A stretch of DNA of 64,000 bases from assembly GCF_964204865.1 (NCBI RefSeq), contig NC_135250.1:17394001-17458000 (forward strand). Direction: 5' to 3'. Source of the stretch: Styela clava (Eukaryota; Chordata; Ascidiacea; Stolidobranchia; Styelidae). Shown here piece after piece: positions 10,714-23,168 of this stretch. The notes under the pieces were generated by a model. The model did not search any database. It was not told where the DNA came from and saw only the letters and a program-made list of their open reading frames with translations. Both the position numbers and the translations under genes were made by a program. Positions within the stretch are counted from its first letter, which is position 1. Each line of letters begins with the position of its first letter.

Positions 10714-13302
10714 ACCAATAATAAAAACACTGTATAAAATATTGCTTTTTACATCGATACGGTTCTTTCAGAAAGTTTTTAAAACTTCCACTACATTTTA
10801 AATAATTTCCTCGTTTGTTCCTGTTTTTATTTTTTCGATTGTTAGCCTCGTTTTGACTTTTGATAAAATTCATTTTCTTAATTATAATTTTGCTATTGAT
10901 ATTTTAGATTCATTTAATTAACTTCTCATTGTATATATGTTAAATTTTGAAGAATAAATTATATAAAATGACTATTCATTGGTGAAACTATCCAAATGAC
11001 CAAATGATTTCTTAGCTAACTGCTGTACTTGCGAAATGGCATATGCTAGAAATGCCATCGGGGGACGTGTGGGCTACTACAAATTTATTTTACTGTAGCC
11101 ATACTGTAGCCTATATCATGTGGCCAACGAGTCAACCAACAAATGGTTGACCTTAAAATGGTTTATTACAAGTATAGGTTTCGACTCCATAAGCAGTACA
11201 AGTATAAATTTCGACTCCATAATCAGCATAGCATGATTGATAAAAACAAATGAATAAAAACTGATTATAGAATAAACAAAAAGCAAAGAAAACCTTGAGT
11301 AAGTTTACAGAATTTGAGTTGAAAGGTTCTGCCAAAAAGAAGTGATATGTGTTCACTCACCTAAAAGTATTAAATTAAATCGAACAATGTGACACGCACA
11401 ACCACAGTATATAAAAAAGTAAGAAAATCACGAGAACCTTCAAGATAAGTCACATAGTGAGCAAGCAAAAGGAAAGAAAGAAATGAAAACTATTGCCACA
11501 CCAAGATATTAACTTTATAACAGTTGCCAAATTGAGAATCTATTTTGAAAACAAGAGTGAATTGTATAGGGAAAAATTTATTGAACACGATGTGTACATA
11601 TATATGGATTGTTTTGTTGGACACGAAAAGCTGCGTCAAAAACTGTCCCGCTTGGTGGATAAATCTGTCTCAATGTTCCCGCCACACCAGGCGTTCCTAG
11701 AAGATCCAAGTTTTCGCTGTATTTTTTTTTTTTTTATTGGAACACGATTTTTAATCCCCCAAGCGTGACAGCTGTCTTGCGTTTTGATTTTGCAAAATCT
11801 TGCTTCGCGAAAGTCGGACGTTGTTCGGTGACCCACTGTACACCTGGTACGGTAGGCTAAGTTACCCTAACAGGTTGATTACTTTCAATTACTTGATACC
11901 ACAGTTGTGAGTCGAATCATAAAGCATTTTAATTCACGTAGGCACAAGACGCCTAAATTTTCATTGGTACGGGACCTGGTAAAAGTAGGGACGTCCGGGT
12001 ACCGACGATGTTAAATTACGATGGTTCATAGTTCCACCTTCGTCCAAGATATTTTTTTTTTGGAAATTGTGAGTAAAATATATCGTTTTAGTCTTCGTGT
12101 CCGTATATTATAGCATTGCTCTCTTGTTAAAAAGATATCGCCAAGCTGATTATAGTTGGTGTCAAATTATAATTTTCCAACCGAAGTTGCCAGAGTTGGT
12201 GCATGCGTGTTATAATCCTATTTAAACTATGACTAACGGGAATAAAACATTTTCTTGCTTTTGATACGCCTGTTTTTTGTTGTAATTTTGATAATAAATA
12301 TTTTGATTTTTCTGGGATGTTTGCTCTGGATAATTAATTTAAAACCAGTCTCAACTCTAGTAATCGATTTTCAATTTACAACGTTTAAAATCGAATATTT
12401 TTATCAATCAGTTAATATGAAGGGATATTAAATACGTGGTATTTTTATGCTTGTGGCTTTGACTGAATGAAGCATTTGGTGCTATAATTTAAGCATAATT
12501 GTCAGTAGCCCTTTTATTAGGATACGTAATATTTTCAACAACTGGAGCGAGGCAATAAATTTTAAAAAAAGTAGGCAGAAATACCTATACCTACCTATAA
12601 CATTTACAGATAACCCTGGGTTCATAACAGAAGAAAATATCAGCTAAATACAATATTTCACATAAAATGAGTTCAATCCGTGTGCATTCTGATCACATTC
12701 ATTTCATATTTATGAAGGGTAAGAAACCCTACTTCGTTTATACTCCAAAGAAGCAACAAATTACGACAGACGGACTATTTACGAAGATTTAGAGACATAT
12801 TTGACAAGAAAGATCAGCGTGCAAGATCAATTCTTCACCAGGTCAAGCCAGTACAACATCGTGATTTCAAAAAAACGACGGGGCAATAATTTGCCGGTAT
12901 TCGTTCTTGGAAGTAAAGCAGGTGATCCAAGGTTCGAGCAATACAAATACTTCCACAATTCATTTTAAACTATATCTATTTACGGATGAGTGGAATTACT
13001 AAAGCGCCGAATTCAAAACCTGAAAACCACTCCAATAGATAAATTCCACATCAATTTAAGATAAGCTGTAGAAAATTTTATTACTTACATGAAATGAAAG
13101 GAGGATTGCCAACTTACGCACATCGATTTTATGGCAAAATCCCACACTATTTAAAATAAATATCTATTTTCATGAAATAAAAATGCTGGGTTTTGTTTGC
13201 TGGTGTTTTGGATTTAATTTTAGAAAATGTTTTCTTTTCTTCCAGTGTTACAATAAATTCTTCATTGTTTGTTGAATAGAATATCGTGTTACAATTAAAG
13301 TT
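10653..13302. repeat. Left arm of large palindrome
   Basis: Pairs with 13956-16558 in inverted orientation, separated by a spacer of about 650 bp. The arm runs from within A2 exon 3 to inside the 89-residue ORF at 13147-13416. Base differences are scattered, with several small indels and one gap of about 60 bp in the right arm near 15210. Confidence 0.9.
12667..12967 (+). pseudogene. Frame-broken small ORF, copy 2
   Basis: Counterpart of 7823-8124 with the same frame break after about 35 codons plus several private substitutions. Unrecognised product. Confidence 0.3.
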
Positions 13303-13416
13303 TAGCCTCTCGTCGCCGATCAAGCAATGACTATAATATGGTAACGATGTTTTCACATTGAACTCATAATTCCCCACGAGAACAAAAGAGCAATTATCGT
13401 CGTCATTGTGGAACAA
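13147..13416 (-). other. Unrecognised 89-residue ORF, copy 2
   Basis: Counterpart of the ORF at 8303-8572; the reading frame is kept and two residues change near F-S-K-I-K-S-K. No domain recognised; see copy 1. Confidence 0.25.
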
Positions 13417-13782
13417 TACATGTATATGCTGAAGGAAATTTTTGATTTTGGAGAATAAACACCGACGTAAAGATGTTAAGGTTTAAAAAAACGCGCCACA
13501 CTGACGAAAACAGTCGGCGATTGTAATAAAATGCAATAGCGCACGTTATTAGCGACCTTTTAAGTCGTTTAAAAATATCAAAAGGGACGAGATTCAACCC
13601 CTAATTTATTAATATGTTTGTCAAGTGTCAAATTTACAGCCTTTATATATATAATTTATCGGTGAAATTTAGATTTATTTATGGCTTGTATTAACCCCAT
13701 TAAAAAAGGTTTAGCTTATAAATTCGTAAAGTACCTTTAACTTACTCAGGAATATTAATCGGTAAGTAACAATTTTAAAATT

Positions 13783-13858
13783 TATTTTGGGGCTCCGTGA
13801 AAAATAGTCAACCTCTTCACGGGCTCCGCAAGACCAAAAGTTTGAGAACCCCTGCTCT
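13783..13858. mobile_element. hAT-type transposon end fragment, copy 2
   Basis: Duplicate of 8935-9014, located in the spacer between the palindrome arms, ending in GAGAACCCCTG next to CTCTAGAT. Confidence 0.55.
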
Positions 13859-14285
13859 AGATGACCTCGTAGGCAATCAGACATGTGAAAAATGCTGTTT
13901 CGTGTGTTGAATATACGATTCTGAATGTGGATTCAATTAAAATCCCATTTCCCATAACTTTAATTGTAACACGGTATTCTATTCAACAAACAATGAAGAA
14001 TTTATTGTAACACTGGAAGGAAAAACATTTTCTAAAATTAAATCCAAAACACCAGCAAACAAAACCCAGCATTTTTATTCAATGAAATAGATATTTATTT
14101 TAAATAGTGTGGAATTTTGCCATAAAATCGATGTGCGTATGTTGGCAACCCTCCTTTCATTTCATGTAAGTAATAAAATTTCCTACAGCTTATCTTAAAT
14201 TGATGTGGAATTTATCTATTGGAGTGGTTTTTAGGTTTTGAATTCGGCGCTTTAGTAATTCCACTCATCCGTAAATATATATAGT

Positions 14286-14587
14286 TTAAAATGAATTGTG
14301 GAAGTATTTGTATTGCTCGAACCTTGGATCACCTGCTTTACTTCCAAGAACGAATACCGGCAAATTATTGCCCCGTCGTTTTCTTGAAATTACGATATTG
14401 TACTGGCCTGACCTAGTGAAGAATTGATCTTGCACGCTGATCTTTCTTGTCAAATATGTCACTAAATCTTTGTAAATAGTCCGTCTGTCGTAATTTGTTG
14501 CTTCATTGGAGTATAAACGAAGTAGGGTTTCTTCCCCTCCATAAATATGAAATGAATGTGATCAGAATGCACACGGATTGAACTCAT
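14286..14587 (-). pseudogene. Frame-broken small ORF, inverted copy
   Basis: Inverted counterpart of 7823-8124, with the same frame break. At several diagnostic bases it agrees with copy 1 rather than with its palindrome partner in copy 2. Confidence 0.3.
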
Positions 14588-16497
14588 TTTATGTGAATTA
14601 TTGTATTTAGCTGATATTTTCTTCTGTTAGTAACCCAGGGTTATCTGTAAATGTTATAGGTAGGTATAGGTATTTCTGCCTACTTTTTTTTAAATTTATA
14701 GCCTCGCTCCAGTTGTTGAAAATATTACGTATCCTAATAAAAGGGCTACTGACAATTATGCTTAAATTATAGCACCAAATGCTTCATTCAGTCAAAGCCT
14801 CAAGCATAAAAAAAATACCACGTATTTAATATCCCTTCATATTAACTGATTGATAAAAATATTTGATTTTAAACGTTGTAAATTGGAAATCGATTACTAG
14901 AGTTGAGACTGGTTTTAATTTAATTATCCAGAGCAAACATCCCAGAAAAATCAAAATATATTCATTATCAAAATTACAACAAAAAACAGGCGTATCAAAA
15001 GCAAGAAAATGTTTTATTCCCGTTAGTCATGGTTTAAATAGGATTATAACATGTATGCACCAACTCTGGCAACTTCGGTTGGAAAATTATCATTTGACAC
15101 CAACTATAATCAGCTTGGCGATATCTTTTTAACAAGAGAGAAATGCTATAATATACGGACACGAAAACTAAAACAATATATTTTACCCACAATTTCCAAA
15201 AAAAAAAACGCCCTACTTTTACCAGGTCCCGTAACAATGAAAATTTAGGCGTCTTGTGCCTACGTGAATTAAAATGCTTTATGATTCGACTCACGACTGT
15301 GGTATCAAGTAATTTGAATTAATCAACCTGTTAGGGTAACTTAGCGTACCGTACCAGGTGTACAGTGCGTCACCGAACAACGTCCGACTTTCGCGAAGCA
15401 AGATTTTGCAAAATCAAAACGCAAGACAGATGTCACGCTTGGGGGATTAAAAATCGTGTTCCAATAAAAAAAAATAATAATACAGCGAAAACTTGGATCT
15501 TCTAGGAACGCCTGGTGTGGCGGGAACATGGAGACAGATTTATCCACCAAGCGGGACAGTTTTTGACGCAGCTTTTCGTGTCCAACAAACGATTCATATA
15601 TATGTACACATCGTGTTCAATAAAGTTTTCCCTATACAATTCACTCTTGTTTTTAAAATAGATTCTCAATTTGGCAACTGTTATAAAGTTGATATTCTGG
15701 TGTGGCAATTGTTTTCATTTCTTTCTTTCCTTTTGCTTGCTCACTATGTGACTTATCTTGAAGGTTCTCGTGATTTTCTTACTTTATTATATACTGTGGT
15801 TGTGTGTGTGACGTTGTTCGATTTAATTTAATACTTTTAGGTGAGTGAACACATACCATTCTTCTTGGCAGAACCTTTTCTGAACTCAAATTCTGTAAAC
15901 TTTAAATCTTACTCAAGGTTTTCTTTGCTTTTTTTTTTATTCTATAATCAGTTTTTATTCATTTGTTTTTATCAATCATGTTATGCTGATTATGAGTCGA
16001 AATTTATACCTGTACTGCTTATGGAGTCGAAACCTATACTTGTAATAAACCATTTTAAGGTCAACCATTTGTTGGTTGACTCGTTGGCCACATGATATAG
16101 GCTACAGTATGGCTACAGTAAAATGAATTTATAGTAGCCCACACGTCGCCCGATGTCATTTCTAGCATATGCCATTTCGCAAGTACAGCAGTTAGCTAAG
16201 AAATCATTTGGTCATTTGGATAGTTTCACCAATGAATAGTTATTTTATATAATTTATTCTTCAAAATTTGACATATATACAATGAGAAGTTAATTAAATG
16301 AATCTAAAATTTCAATAGCCAAATTTTAATTAGGAAAATGGATTTTATCAAAAGTCAAAACGAGGCTAACAATTGAAAAAATAAACACAGGAACAAACGA
16401 GGAAATTATTTGAAACGTAGTGGAAGTTTTAAAAACTTTCTGAAAGAACCGTATCGACGTAAAAAGCAATATTTTATACAGTGTTTTTATTATTGGT

Positions 16498-16558
16498 TCA
16501 CTTTCCTAACACGTTGTAGGGCTCTTCACAGAGTTCATTAGGATCGCCTCTTTGAACA
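16498..16558 (-). pseudogene. Gene A exon-3 fragment
   Basis: On the minus strand this reads the last 20 or so codons of A-type exon 3 (Q-R-G-D-P-N-E-L-C-E-E-P-Y-N) through the TGA stop, with one Lys-to-Glu change. Exons 1 and 2 and the start of exon 3 are missing because the palindrome arm stops here, so it is a dead fragment. Confidence 0.85.
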
Positions 16559-17621
16559 GCAAGACTACATATTCTCCATCCGTAAATTCTAAATTAAGAA
16601 TTTCGTCGCAAATTAAAAACCTTTCTATATTTTATTACAGCTACATTATGTTTTTTCATGAACATTGACCAACAACAAAAATTTATCATAATTTTGACAT
16701 ATTACTTTGCCAACTCAACTAGTCTTAATGCACTCAAATACAGTTGGAAAAAAATTAACTTTGTAAAAACACAATGTAAAAGAAACTACAAAATATTCAA
16801 AATCGGTGATCTTTCACTTTTATCCTAATTGAAGTATTAGGTATAAATTTATTAGTAAATATTTTAAACTTATCGCATGGACGTCTTATCACCAATTCTA
16901 TTAAAATTATCGGTATATTAAAAATAACTTTATGATATCAAACAGCACAAAACTATGAACATTCCAGTCATTTTATTGATTAAATAATCACCACGAAATT
17001 AACAAAATGTTAATAATAAAAGTTAGGGAGAGTGACGGTCTTGCTACACTTCATAAAACATTATTTTAAAAAATGTTTTTAATTCAGAAAAATTTTATCA
17101 TTCTTTACCAAATGTTACAATGGGAGCATTGGCCATTTTTAGTGGAATAATGACATTAATATCCATACCCCAGACGACAACTAAGGACAACCCATGCCAG
17201 ACACCGTCGAAGAAGCATTGAATAATAATCAGCAATATTATCTACAATCTATTTTAATACCTGCGATAAACAATTACAGAATTGGTGATAAGACGTCCAT
17301 ACGATAAGTTTAAAATATTTACTAATAAATTTATACCTAATACTTCAATTAGGATTAAAGTAAAAGAACACCGATTTTGAATATTTTGTAGTTTCTTTTA
17401 TATTGTGTTTTTACAAAGTTAATTTTTTTCCCAACTTTATTTGAGTGCATTAAGACTAGTTGAGTTGGCAAAGTAATATGTCAAAATTATGATAAATTTT
17501 TGTTGTTGGTCAATGTTCATGAAAAAACATAATGTAGCTGTAATAAAATATAGAAAGGTTTTTAATTTGCGATGAAATTCTTAATTTAGAATTTACTGTT
17601 GGAGAATATGTAGTCTTGCTC
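16559..17621. mobile_element. Foldback element with ~340-bp inverted arms
   Basis: Arms 16559-16899 and 17279-17621 are reverse complements with scattered mismatches; the outer ends read GCAAGACTACATATTCTCC. The central loop of about 380 bp has no open frame. The left outer end coincides with the end of the palindrome arm, so no target-site duplication can be tested. It is probably a non-autonomous DNA transposon of unknown superfamily. Confidence 0.8.
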
Positions 17622-19042
17622 CACAAATTTAAATCTGCCATCTGTTTACATATATAACTGAGCAACGTTTTTTTAGTATTGGGATAATTTCTGGCTGAGT
17701 GATTGATCATCAAGAAGGGGGAATTTTTCTCAACAATAGAGAAATTCTTAACTTGACAGACAACATATATCTATTGCATAAACCGGTGTTTTGAATCTGT
17801 AAGTATTTTTAATAACTATTGTTCTTGGATTATATAAATGCAACTTATTCATTTATCATCATGGAAACTACATACCTCACACTGAGTTACTGACATTCAC
17901 TAGAATATTTTGCAAAGATTCATGTCCTGCCTATCTTCAATATGTATACACAACTATTCAATAACCCATAAAAATTGATTGCAGGGCCATTTGAATGTTT
18001 GAAGCCAGATTTATCGTTACGGTGCCCTTTTTATTGAATGAATTTAGTCGCATTTTTTCCTGTATTCAAAAATGAGAACAAACTTCTTCCATCTTTAATT
18101 AAAAAAGAACTAATATCATTCTTACTCTTCTTCCTAATACCTTTTTTCATCATTTTAACTCATTTTAACCTGCGTCATATCACAATGGAATTTTTATATG
18201 CGTTATAGACTTTACGTAAAAGTGACATACTTTAGATTTATATGATATATACTGATTCTATGCAATAACAAGTAAAATTCAGTTTGAACAAAATCAAATG
18301 GATCGAAACAAAAAAAACTTTATTCCGTCGAAAAAGTATATGGTCGACATGGCTACCCAAACAAAGCGAGTGATGGAAGTCTCAATAGCTCAGTTCTGAT
18401 AACGCCCTGTGTTCACTTAAAAATCAAATCTTGTTTTAAGCAAGCGAGCTAGTAGCGTTCACTGCCCTGGATTTAAAACTCGAGCTGTTGCTGAATACCA
18501 ACAAAGATATTCTGCTAGTCTGCGAGTCGAAAAGGGTTTATTTTTAGTACTTTCATAATCATAACTAACGCTAATACCATAATATATGATTGGAAATAAT
18601 AACATTTGCTCTAACGTGGCCGGGGCTAGGGATTTGTGCAAAAAGATTTGTGTTTGAACTACCGTTTTGAATCAAGTTTTTACCTGTTCTGTTTAAAAAT
18701 GGCTGATTTATTTGTTTCTTTTGTATGAAATAGGATAAAACGATAAAATGGATGATAAACTTGCTTATCGATTTTTATCCTTAACTTATTCTTCGAAATG
18801 ACACGTGTACCGATGACTTGCTCGTATGCGCGCTCTCGAGCTGTAGCATAAGGCTTCACCACGTGTTAGAGTTGTGACCCACCAGATAACCAGGCAGTGA
18901 GATTTTCGATTTCAATTATGCTATTATGTAACGCTGTATGCCGCTTCGTTTGCCAACAACAGCGGTGGTCGGTACCGTGACGAAGTATCTATTAAAGGCC
19001 TGCAAAGAGAACGAAGAGAAAGTTGGATATGGCCCTTTACCG
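17622..19042. other. Gene-free interval
   Basis: No gene, clear repeat or splice context seen. Short open frames on the minus strand have no recognisable content. Confidence 0.5.
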
Positions 19043-19289
19043 CAGGGGTCTCCAACTCAAAATATGTCACGGGCCCCTTTTTGAACTTTTTTGACCACGC
19101 GGGCCGCAATTCAACAAATTAGGTACAGAATTTATACACAAAAGATAACAAAAAAATATCTGAATGGTTTTGTTGAAATCACACCTGAATCTTTCGCCTA
19201 ACGAGACAAGAAAGATTGCGTTTGTTTGCTAGTCGTAAGGCAGCATGCAAATGCTCATCCGTTAGTCGTGTGTTAGCTCTTATTGTTGA

Positions 19290-20098
19290 AAAAAATTGCT
19301 GAAAATTACTTCACAAGCCTTCAACACATACCATTTAATAAAGTTTTCTCCAACGAAAGGACGCGATGATTTCGCAATTATCTCACTTGTGGCAAAGCTT
19401 GTTTTCACGGAAGCTTCGGAAATTTTGTTTATGTCTGAGAAAAATCTTCTCTGTTTCATCAGCGAAAACTTTAATTTCGATACCTTTTCGTGACGAAATG
19501 TTTCATTATAGATAGGGCTGGGCATTTTCGAATTCCTTGTGATTTCAGAATCTAATCGAATAATTTTTATCGAATCGAATCGAATCTCGAATACTTGGAA
19601 ATATATAATTGTAAGCGACTTTTTTATAGTAATTGGTCTTCTTAACAAATGAATTACTGAAGAAATTGAATAAATCACTCAGACAGATTACTGAGCGTTC
19701 ACACAGAATGAGAAACACGATTTATCAATAACTCACTACAGAAAATAGTCATATGTTAGAATCGCGTTGAAAATATATGGCTTCAATTAAAAAAAATTTG
19801 AGAATTCACCTCGACCATTGGCGGAAAGAAAAAAACAAGATGGCGGCGATTCGAAATTAAACTCTGAACCTATTCGAATAATTCACTATTCGATTCGAAT
19901 ATTCGATTCGAAATGCCCAGCCCTAATTATAGACGGGGTATTTTTCCCTGTGTAATGGGTCGTAATGTAATCGGATTTTGTATTCCTTTCTAATAGCAAT
20001 AATTGCACAACATATGAGACACTGAACCTTTTTAATATAGTTTCACACAAAATACAGATCCCCACTTCTTTTGAAATGTTCTGTGCTCTTCCGAACAT
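19290..20098 (-). pseudogene. hAT transposase N-terminal remnant (GTF2IRD2/ZBED-like)
   Basis: Two minus-strand blocks flank the MITE. Block 20098-19934 holds C-E-T-I-L-K-R-F-S-V and T-T-H-Y-T-G-K, resembling a degenerate C2H2/BED finger with lost cysteines. Block 19494-19290 holds E-T-F-R-H-E-K-V-S-K-L-K-F-S-L, then K-S-S-R-P-F-V-G-E-N-F-I-K and C-E-V-I-F. These follow the order of the N-terminal half of transposases related to GTF2IRD2 and ZBED5-type hAT proteins. The rest (the DDE core with inserted helical domain, and the C-terminal dimerisation region) is missing. The 132-residue open frame that crosses into the MITE is not a real protein. Confidence 0.7.
19513..19925. mobile_element. 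Nested hAT-type MITE, 413 bp
   Basis: Terminal repeats TAGGGCTGGGCATTTTCGAAT and ATTCGAAATGCCCAGCCCTA are flanked by a perfect 8-bp target duplication ATTATAGA (19505-19512 and 19926-19933). Sub-terminal ATTCGAATCGAAT-type repeats occur on both sides. There is no coding capacity. It sits inside the transposase remnant of the older hAT element. Confidence 0.93.
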
Positions 20099-20759
20099 TT
20101 ACGCTTCTTGGACATTGCGTATGGTTTATTACGTCATAATAAACTTGTTTATTTCGTCATAATAACAACGCAAAATGAAATTATTGAATCACAATTTAAT
20201 TATTAATTAACGTTTCCCCGACATTTAAACCTTGAAAGATTGTAGCTATTCAACGGTGAATTTGAGAGTGTTTTGGAGAGTTAGCAATTACAAATCGGCT
20301 CCCATGTTCAAACCTGTCATTTTTATGCAAAACAATAAACCACATGTCATTTTAGGCTAGTCTATCGGGGCGTTTGCGATTTGAATTATTGTAACTAAAC
20401 TAAAGGTCCTCAGGAGATACAATGACAATTAAGTCATTTGATTTTCTACTAATTTTTGGAAACAAAACTAAAAACTGAAAAGTAACACACAAAACTATAC
20501 CAAAAGAGGCAATCTATACAATCACGTTTGAATATATATATGTCTGAGCGAAAGAAGACTCTGATCGGCGCATAAATTCCAATTGTTACGTTATTGTTAA
20601 CTCATTGCTGATTTGTAATTGTTACGGAAATAAACAAGGAAATCTATGCACGGGGAAACATCCACAGAATAAAATATGAACGTGGTAAAGTGAAATAACA
20701 TGGGGGAAATTTCACTGTGTCCATTTTTTCGGACCTGACTCTTGTGTTGGAGATCCTTG

Positions 20760-22378
20760 CTCTACCGGATATACCAATCGATACAACGAAAGCTAGAACT
20801 CACTACAGGAAGGTTGTGTGCAAGTATTGCGACAAAAACGTGTTGTATTAGTAGATTGCATGATTGTGCATTCATACAAAAATCAATTTATGTTTACATT
20901 TTTATTATCCGATATATTCTGATGCTAAATTTTCATTGCCCAAGAAGACTAGTTATGAAATATTTAATACGCAATAGACCTCGGCGGTTAGCTCATTGGG
21001 TGAAATATTTATTAGGGACATGCTTGCTATCACTTGCTGACCTTTATAAACCAAGAACCAAAAAGTATCTTTCGTTTAAAAATTTGATGAACTTGACTTT
21101 TTGAGTCAAAAATGTATTAAATTAACGTAATTCATCAATTGAATTCATTCAAATGTTCAAAACCAACTGTTACTTGATGTTTCGTGAAACTCTGTTTCAA
21201 CTCCATTACTAAAATTACAATAAAAAAGCTTTGACTCATATTTTGAATAATGTTTAAATGATTGACTAGTACTAGTATGACCAATAAAAACAATGGTGCA
21301 AATCTCTCTTGTTTGGATTTTATTGATGACTACCTCGTTATTTGTTGTGAAAACATTTATTTATCGTTTAATAATTTCTGTTAATGGCAAACAAAATGTA
21401 GTCAATGTTATTGCCTTATCATATGACTCGCTTACTTGCTATTATTTATTTTTTTGCAATTCATGACAATATGATCAAATCAATTTTATGAATACAGGTC
21501 TTTCACAATTATATTTATTCAAAATTATAATTTTTTATCAAATGGAAAGATGGATTTAATGGTATAATTGCAGAAAGTACTTTTAGACATTGAAATATGC
21601 ATTCGAGATGGTTTGTTCCTCTATTTGATTTCTGTCTGAGTCAACTAATATTTCATAATTTGACTTTCCCTCTTTAGTACATCAGGACGAAATGATAAAT
21701 GTAAAAAACGCGACGTCACATCACAAATGTTCCACTCTGACACTTTCTGACGCGTCATAAAGTTAGTGGTCTAATTCCATCCCATAATACACCCTTAATT
21801 AATTTTAGAATCCATAGCTCCCAGAAAAACTTCAAAGTAAAAAAACAATCTAATAGTCGCTTTTCTTTTTGTAGTTGAATTATGCGTGGCTGAGGAAGTC
21901 TGGCCTTGGTAGTAATTGGTCCTACAGAAATCCAATCGATAGCATTAGAAGAAAATCCTCATTTTTAAAACGTTTACTTATACAAGACAAATTAGAATTC
22001 ATTGCATATATTTTTCAAACGCAGTAATAAATAAGAATGCAATAAAAATCAAAACATTAAAAAAGCTAGTAACATCATAAAAATAATTAAATATATATTG
22101 TATTCTTATTCTAGAGGCAGATTATATTATAAGTAATCAACTTCTGTATTAAAATCTCAGAACGAAACACTGGAAACGAATGACATTATAGCACAGGATT
22201 TATTATGTAAATTGCCGCCTTATACTAATATCGATTGCTTTCTTAATGTAAAACTATTGATATCAGGATTGAGCCATGTCTTCGTTAGGGATGTTTGGAC
22301 ACTCAAAATTGTATATGTAATGATTAAATGTCGTGTGTCTTGTCGTGCACCAAAGAAAATAAAGACTTAATTAGCTTT
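20760..22378. other. Gene-free interval downstream of gene B
   Basis: No supportable gene. The open frame 20742-21104 begins inside the transposon end and has no homology I recognise. A minus-strand AATAAA-type signal near 22198 could serve gene B, but this is unproven. Confidence 0.45.
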
Positions 22379-23168
22379 TCAACCGATAAGTGACATTGCC
22401 CTGTTGCATCTTTCGTTTGGGTTGTCTCTTCTTACAACGATGGATCTGCATTTGTTGATTTTGACGACTTTGCACGAAGGATGAACGTTTGTGAAATTCA
22501 TGAATCTGTTAAAGATTGTTATATAATAAATTTAAGTATTGGGCATTGTTTGCACAAGACGAATTTATTCGCATTCACTCTCTAGCCTAGCCAACTCAAA
22601 CATCTAAGTAATTCTCTGTATATAAGAATTATGAATACTAACCGGCTGCAACACCTCGATTTCTTCTCTGTGTAGTAATAGTAAACCATCTTATACGTGA
22701 TCGGTTCAAAAGTACCGGTAGCCCAGTTATAGATTGGTGCTCTAGTCGGAGAACATTCTTTTGTATTCGCTTCTTCTCTTGGTATTTCAATATCTTCATC
22801 TGGAGTATAAGTTACAGGAGATTCGAATCTTGCAGACATCTGGCTCTTTTTAACCGATAAGTTTGGTTTCTTATTAACGGCTTCAAGGCATGCCAGCTGT
22901 AAATTTAAAAACAAAATATTAATTCACATAACAAGCAGCGCAGAAACTAGCTTGAAACAAAAATCGAAATACGACTTACCACAAACTTCTTTGTTGATAT
23001 GCATTTACAAGTATAACATGAAACTGAATCTGGTCTCCATCTTTGCCCAACTTTATAAATTTTATCGTTCCCGTGTGAATTTGAGCAACCAGCTTCTTGA
23101 TAGCAGTCCGCGGCAACGTATACAATTATACAAACAATTATACTGGCAATTGAAATTGATGATTTCAT
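22379..23168 (-). CDS. Secreted beta-microseminoprotein-like protein, gene B
   Basis: Coding exons on the minus strand are 23168-22980, 22896-22643 and 22505-22379, giving 189 residues. Donors are GTAAGT and GTTAGT, acceptors TTTACAG and TTAACAG; phases 0 and 2. Residues 1-20 are the signal peptide, ahead of A-D-C-Y-Q-E-A-G-C. Then come V-G-Q-R-W-R-P and C-Y-T-C-K-C (exon 1), L-A-C-L-E-A, K-E-C-S-P, Y-N-W-A-T-G-T-F-E-P and S-R-C-C-S-R (exon 2), and P-S-C-K-V-V, N-K-C-R-S-I and N-E-R-C (exon 3). An acceptor TTATTCTAG abuts the ATG, so the 5' UTR is spliced; its exon ends at 23249 with donor GTATGT. It is the only complete member on the minus strand, head-to-head with gene C. Closest in sequence to C. 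Confidence 0.93.

Larger units (their letters stand above)
9345..14190. repeat. 4.85 kb tandem segmental duplication, copy 2
   Basis: Near-identical second copy carrying gene A2. Unlike copy 1 it runs on into a full inverted arm. The part 10653-13302 is the left arm of a palindrome and 13956-16558 its right arm. An assembly artefact from two haplotypes is a possible alternative for the duplication. Confidence 0.93.
13956..16558. repeat. Right arm of large palindrome
   Basis: Reverse-complement copy of 10653-13302 (and of 5805-8458). It ends abruptly inside the A-type exon 3, at the edge of a foldback element. Confidence 0.9.
19043..20759 (-). mobile_element. hAT-family transposon relic, internally deleted
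   Basis: The ends are inverted: CAGGGGTCTCCAACTC at 19043 and GTTGGAGATCCTTG ending at 20759. The flanking 8 bp are CTTTACCG (19035-19042) and CTCTACCG (20760-20767), a target duplication with one mismatch. On the minus strand it holds a piece of transposase (see 19290-20098). The catalytic body is absent, so the element is not autonomous. It is split by a younger MITE at 19513-19925. Confidence 0.8.

Noticed and set aside
19280-19678. 132-residue minus-strand open frame taken as one protein
   Set aside because: It runs from the nested MITE into the transposase remnant; only the lower part (19494-19290) is meaningful.
20976-21001. tRNA-like A box (GGTTAGCTCATTGGG)
   Set aside because: No matching B box, acceptor stem or anticodon arm can be built downstream.
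20742-21104. 120-residue plus-strand open frame
   Set aside because: It begins inside the hAT terminal repeat and has no recognisable domain or splice context.
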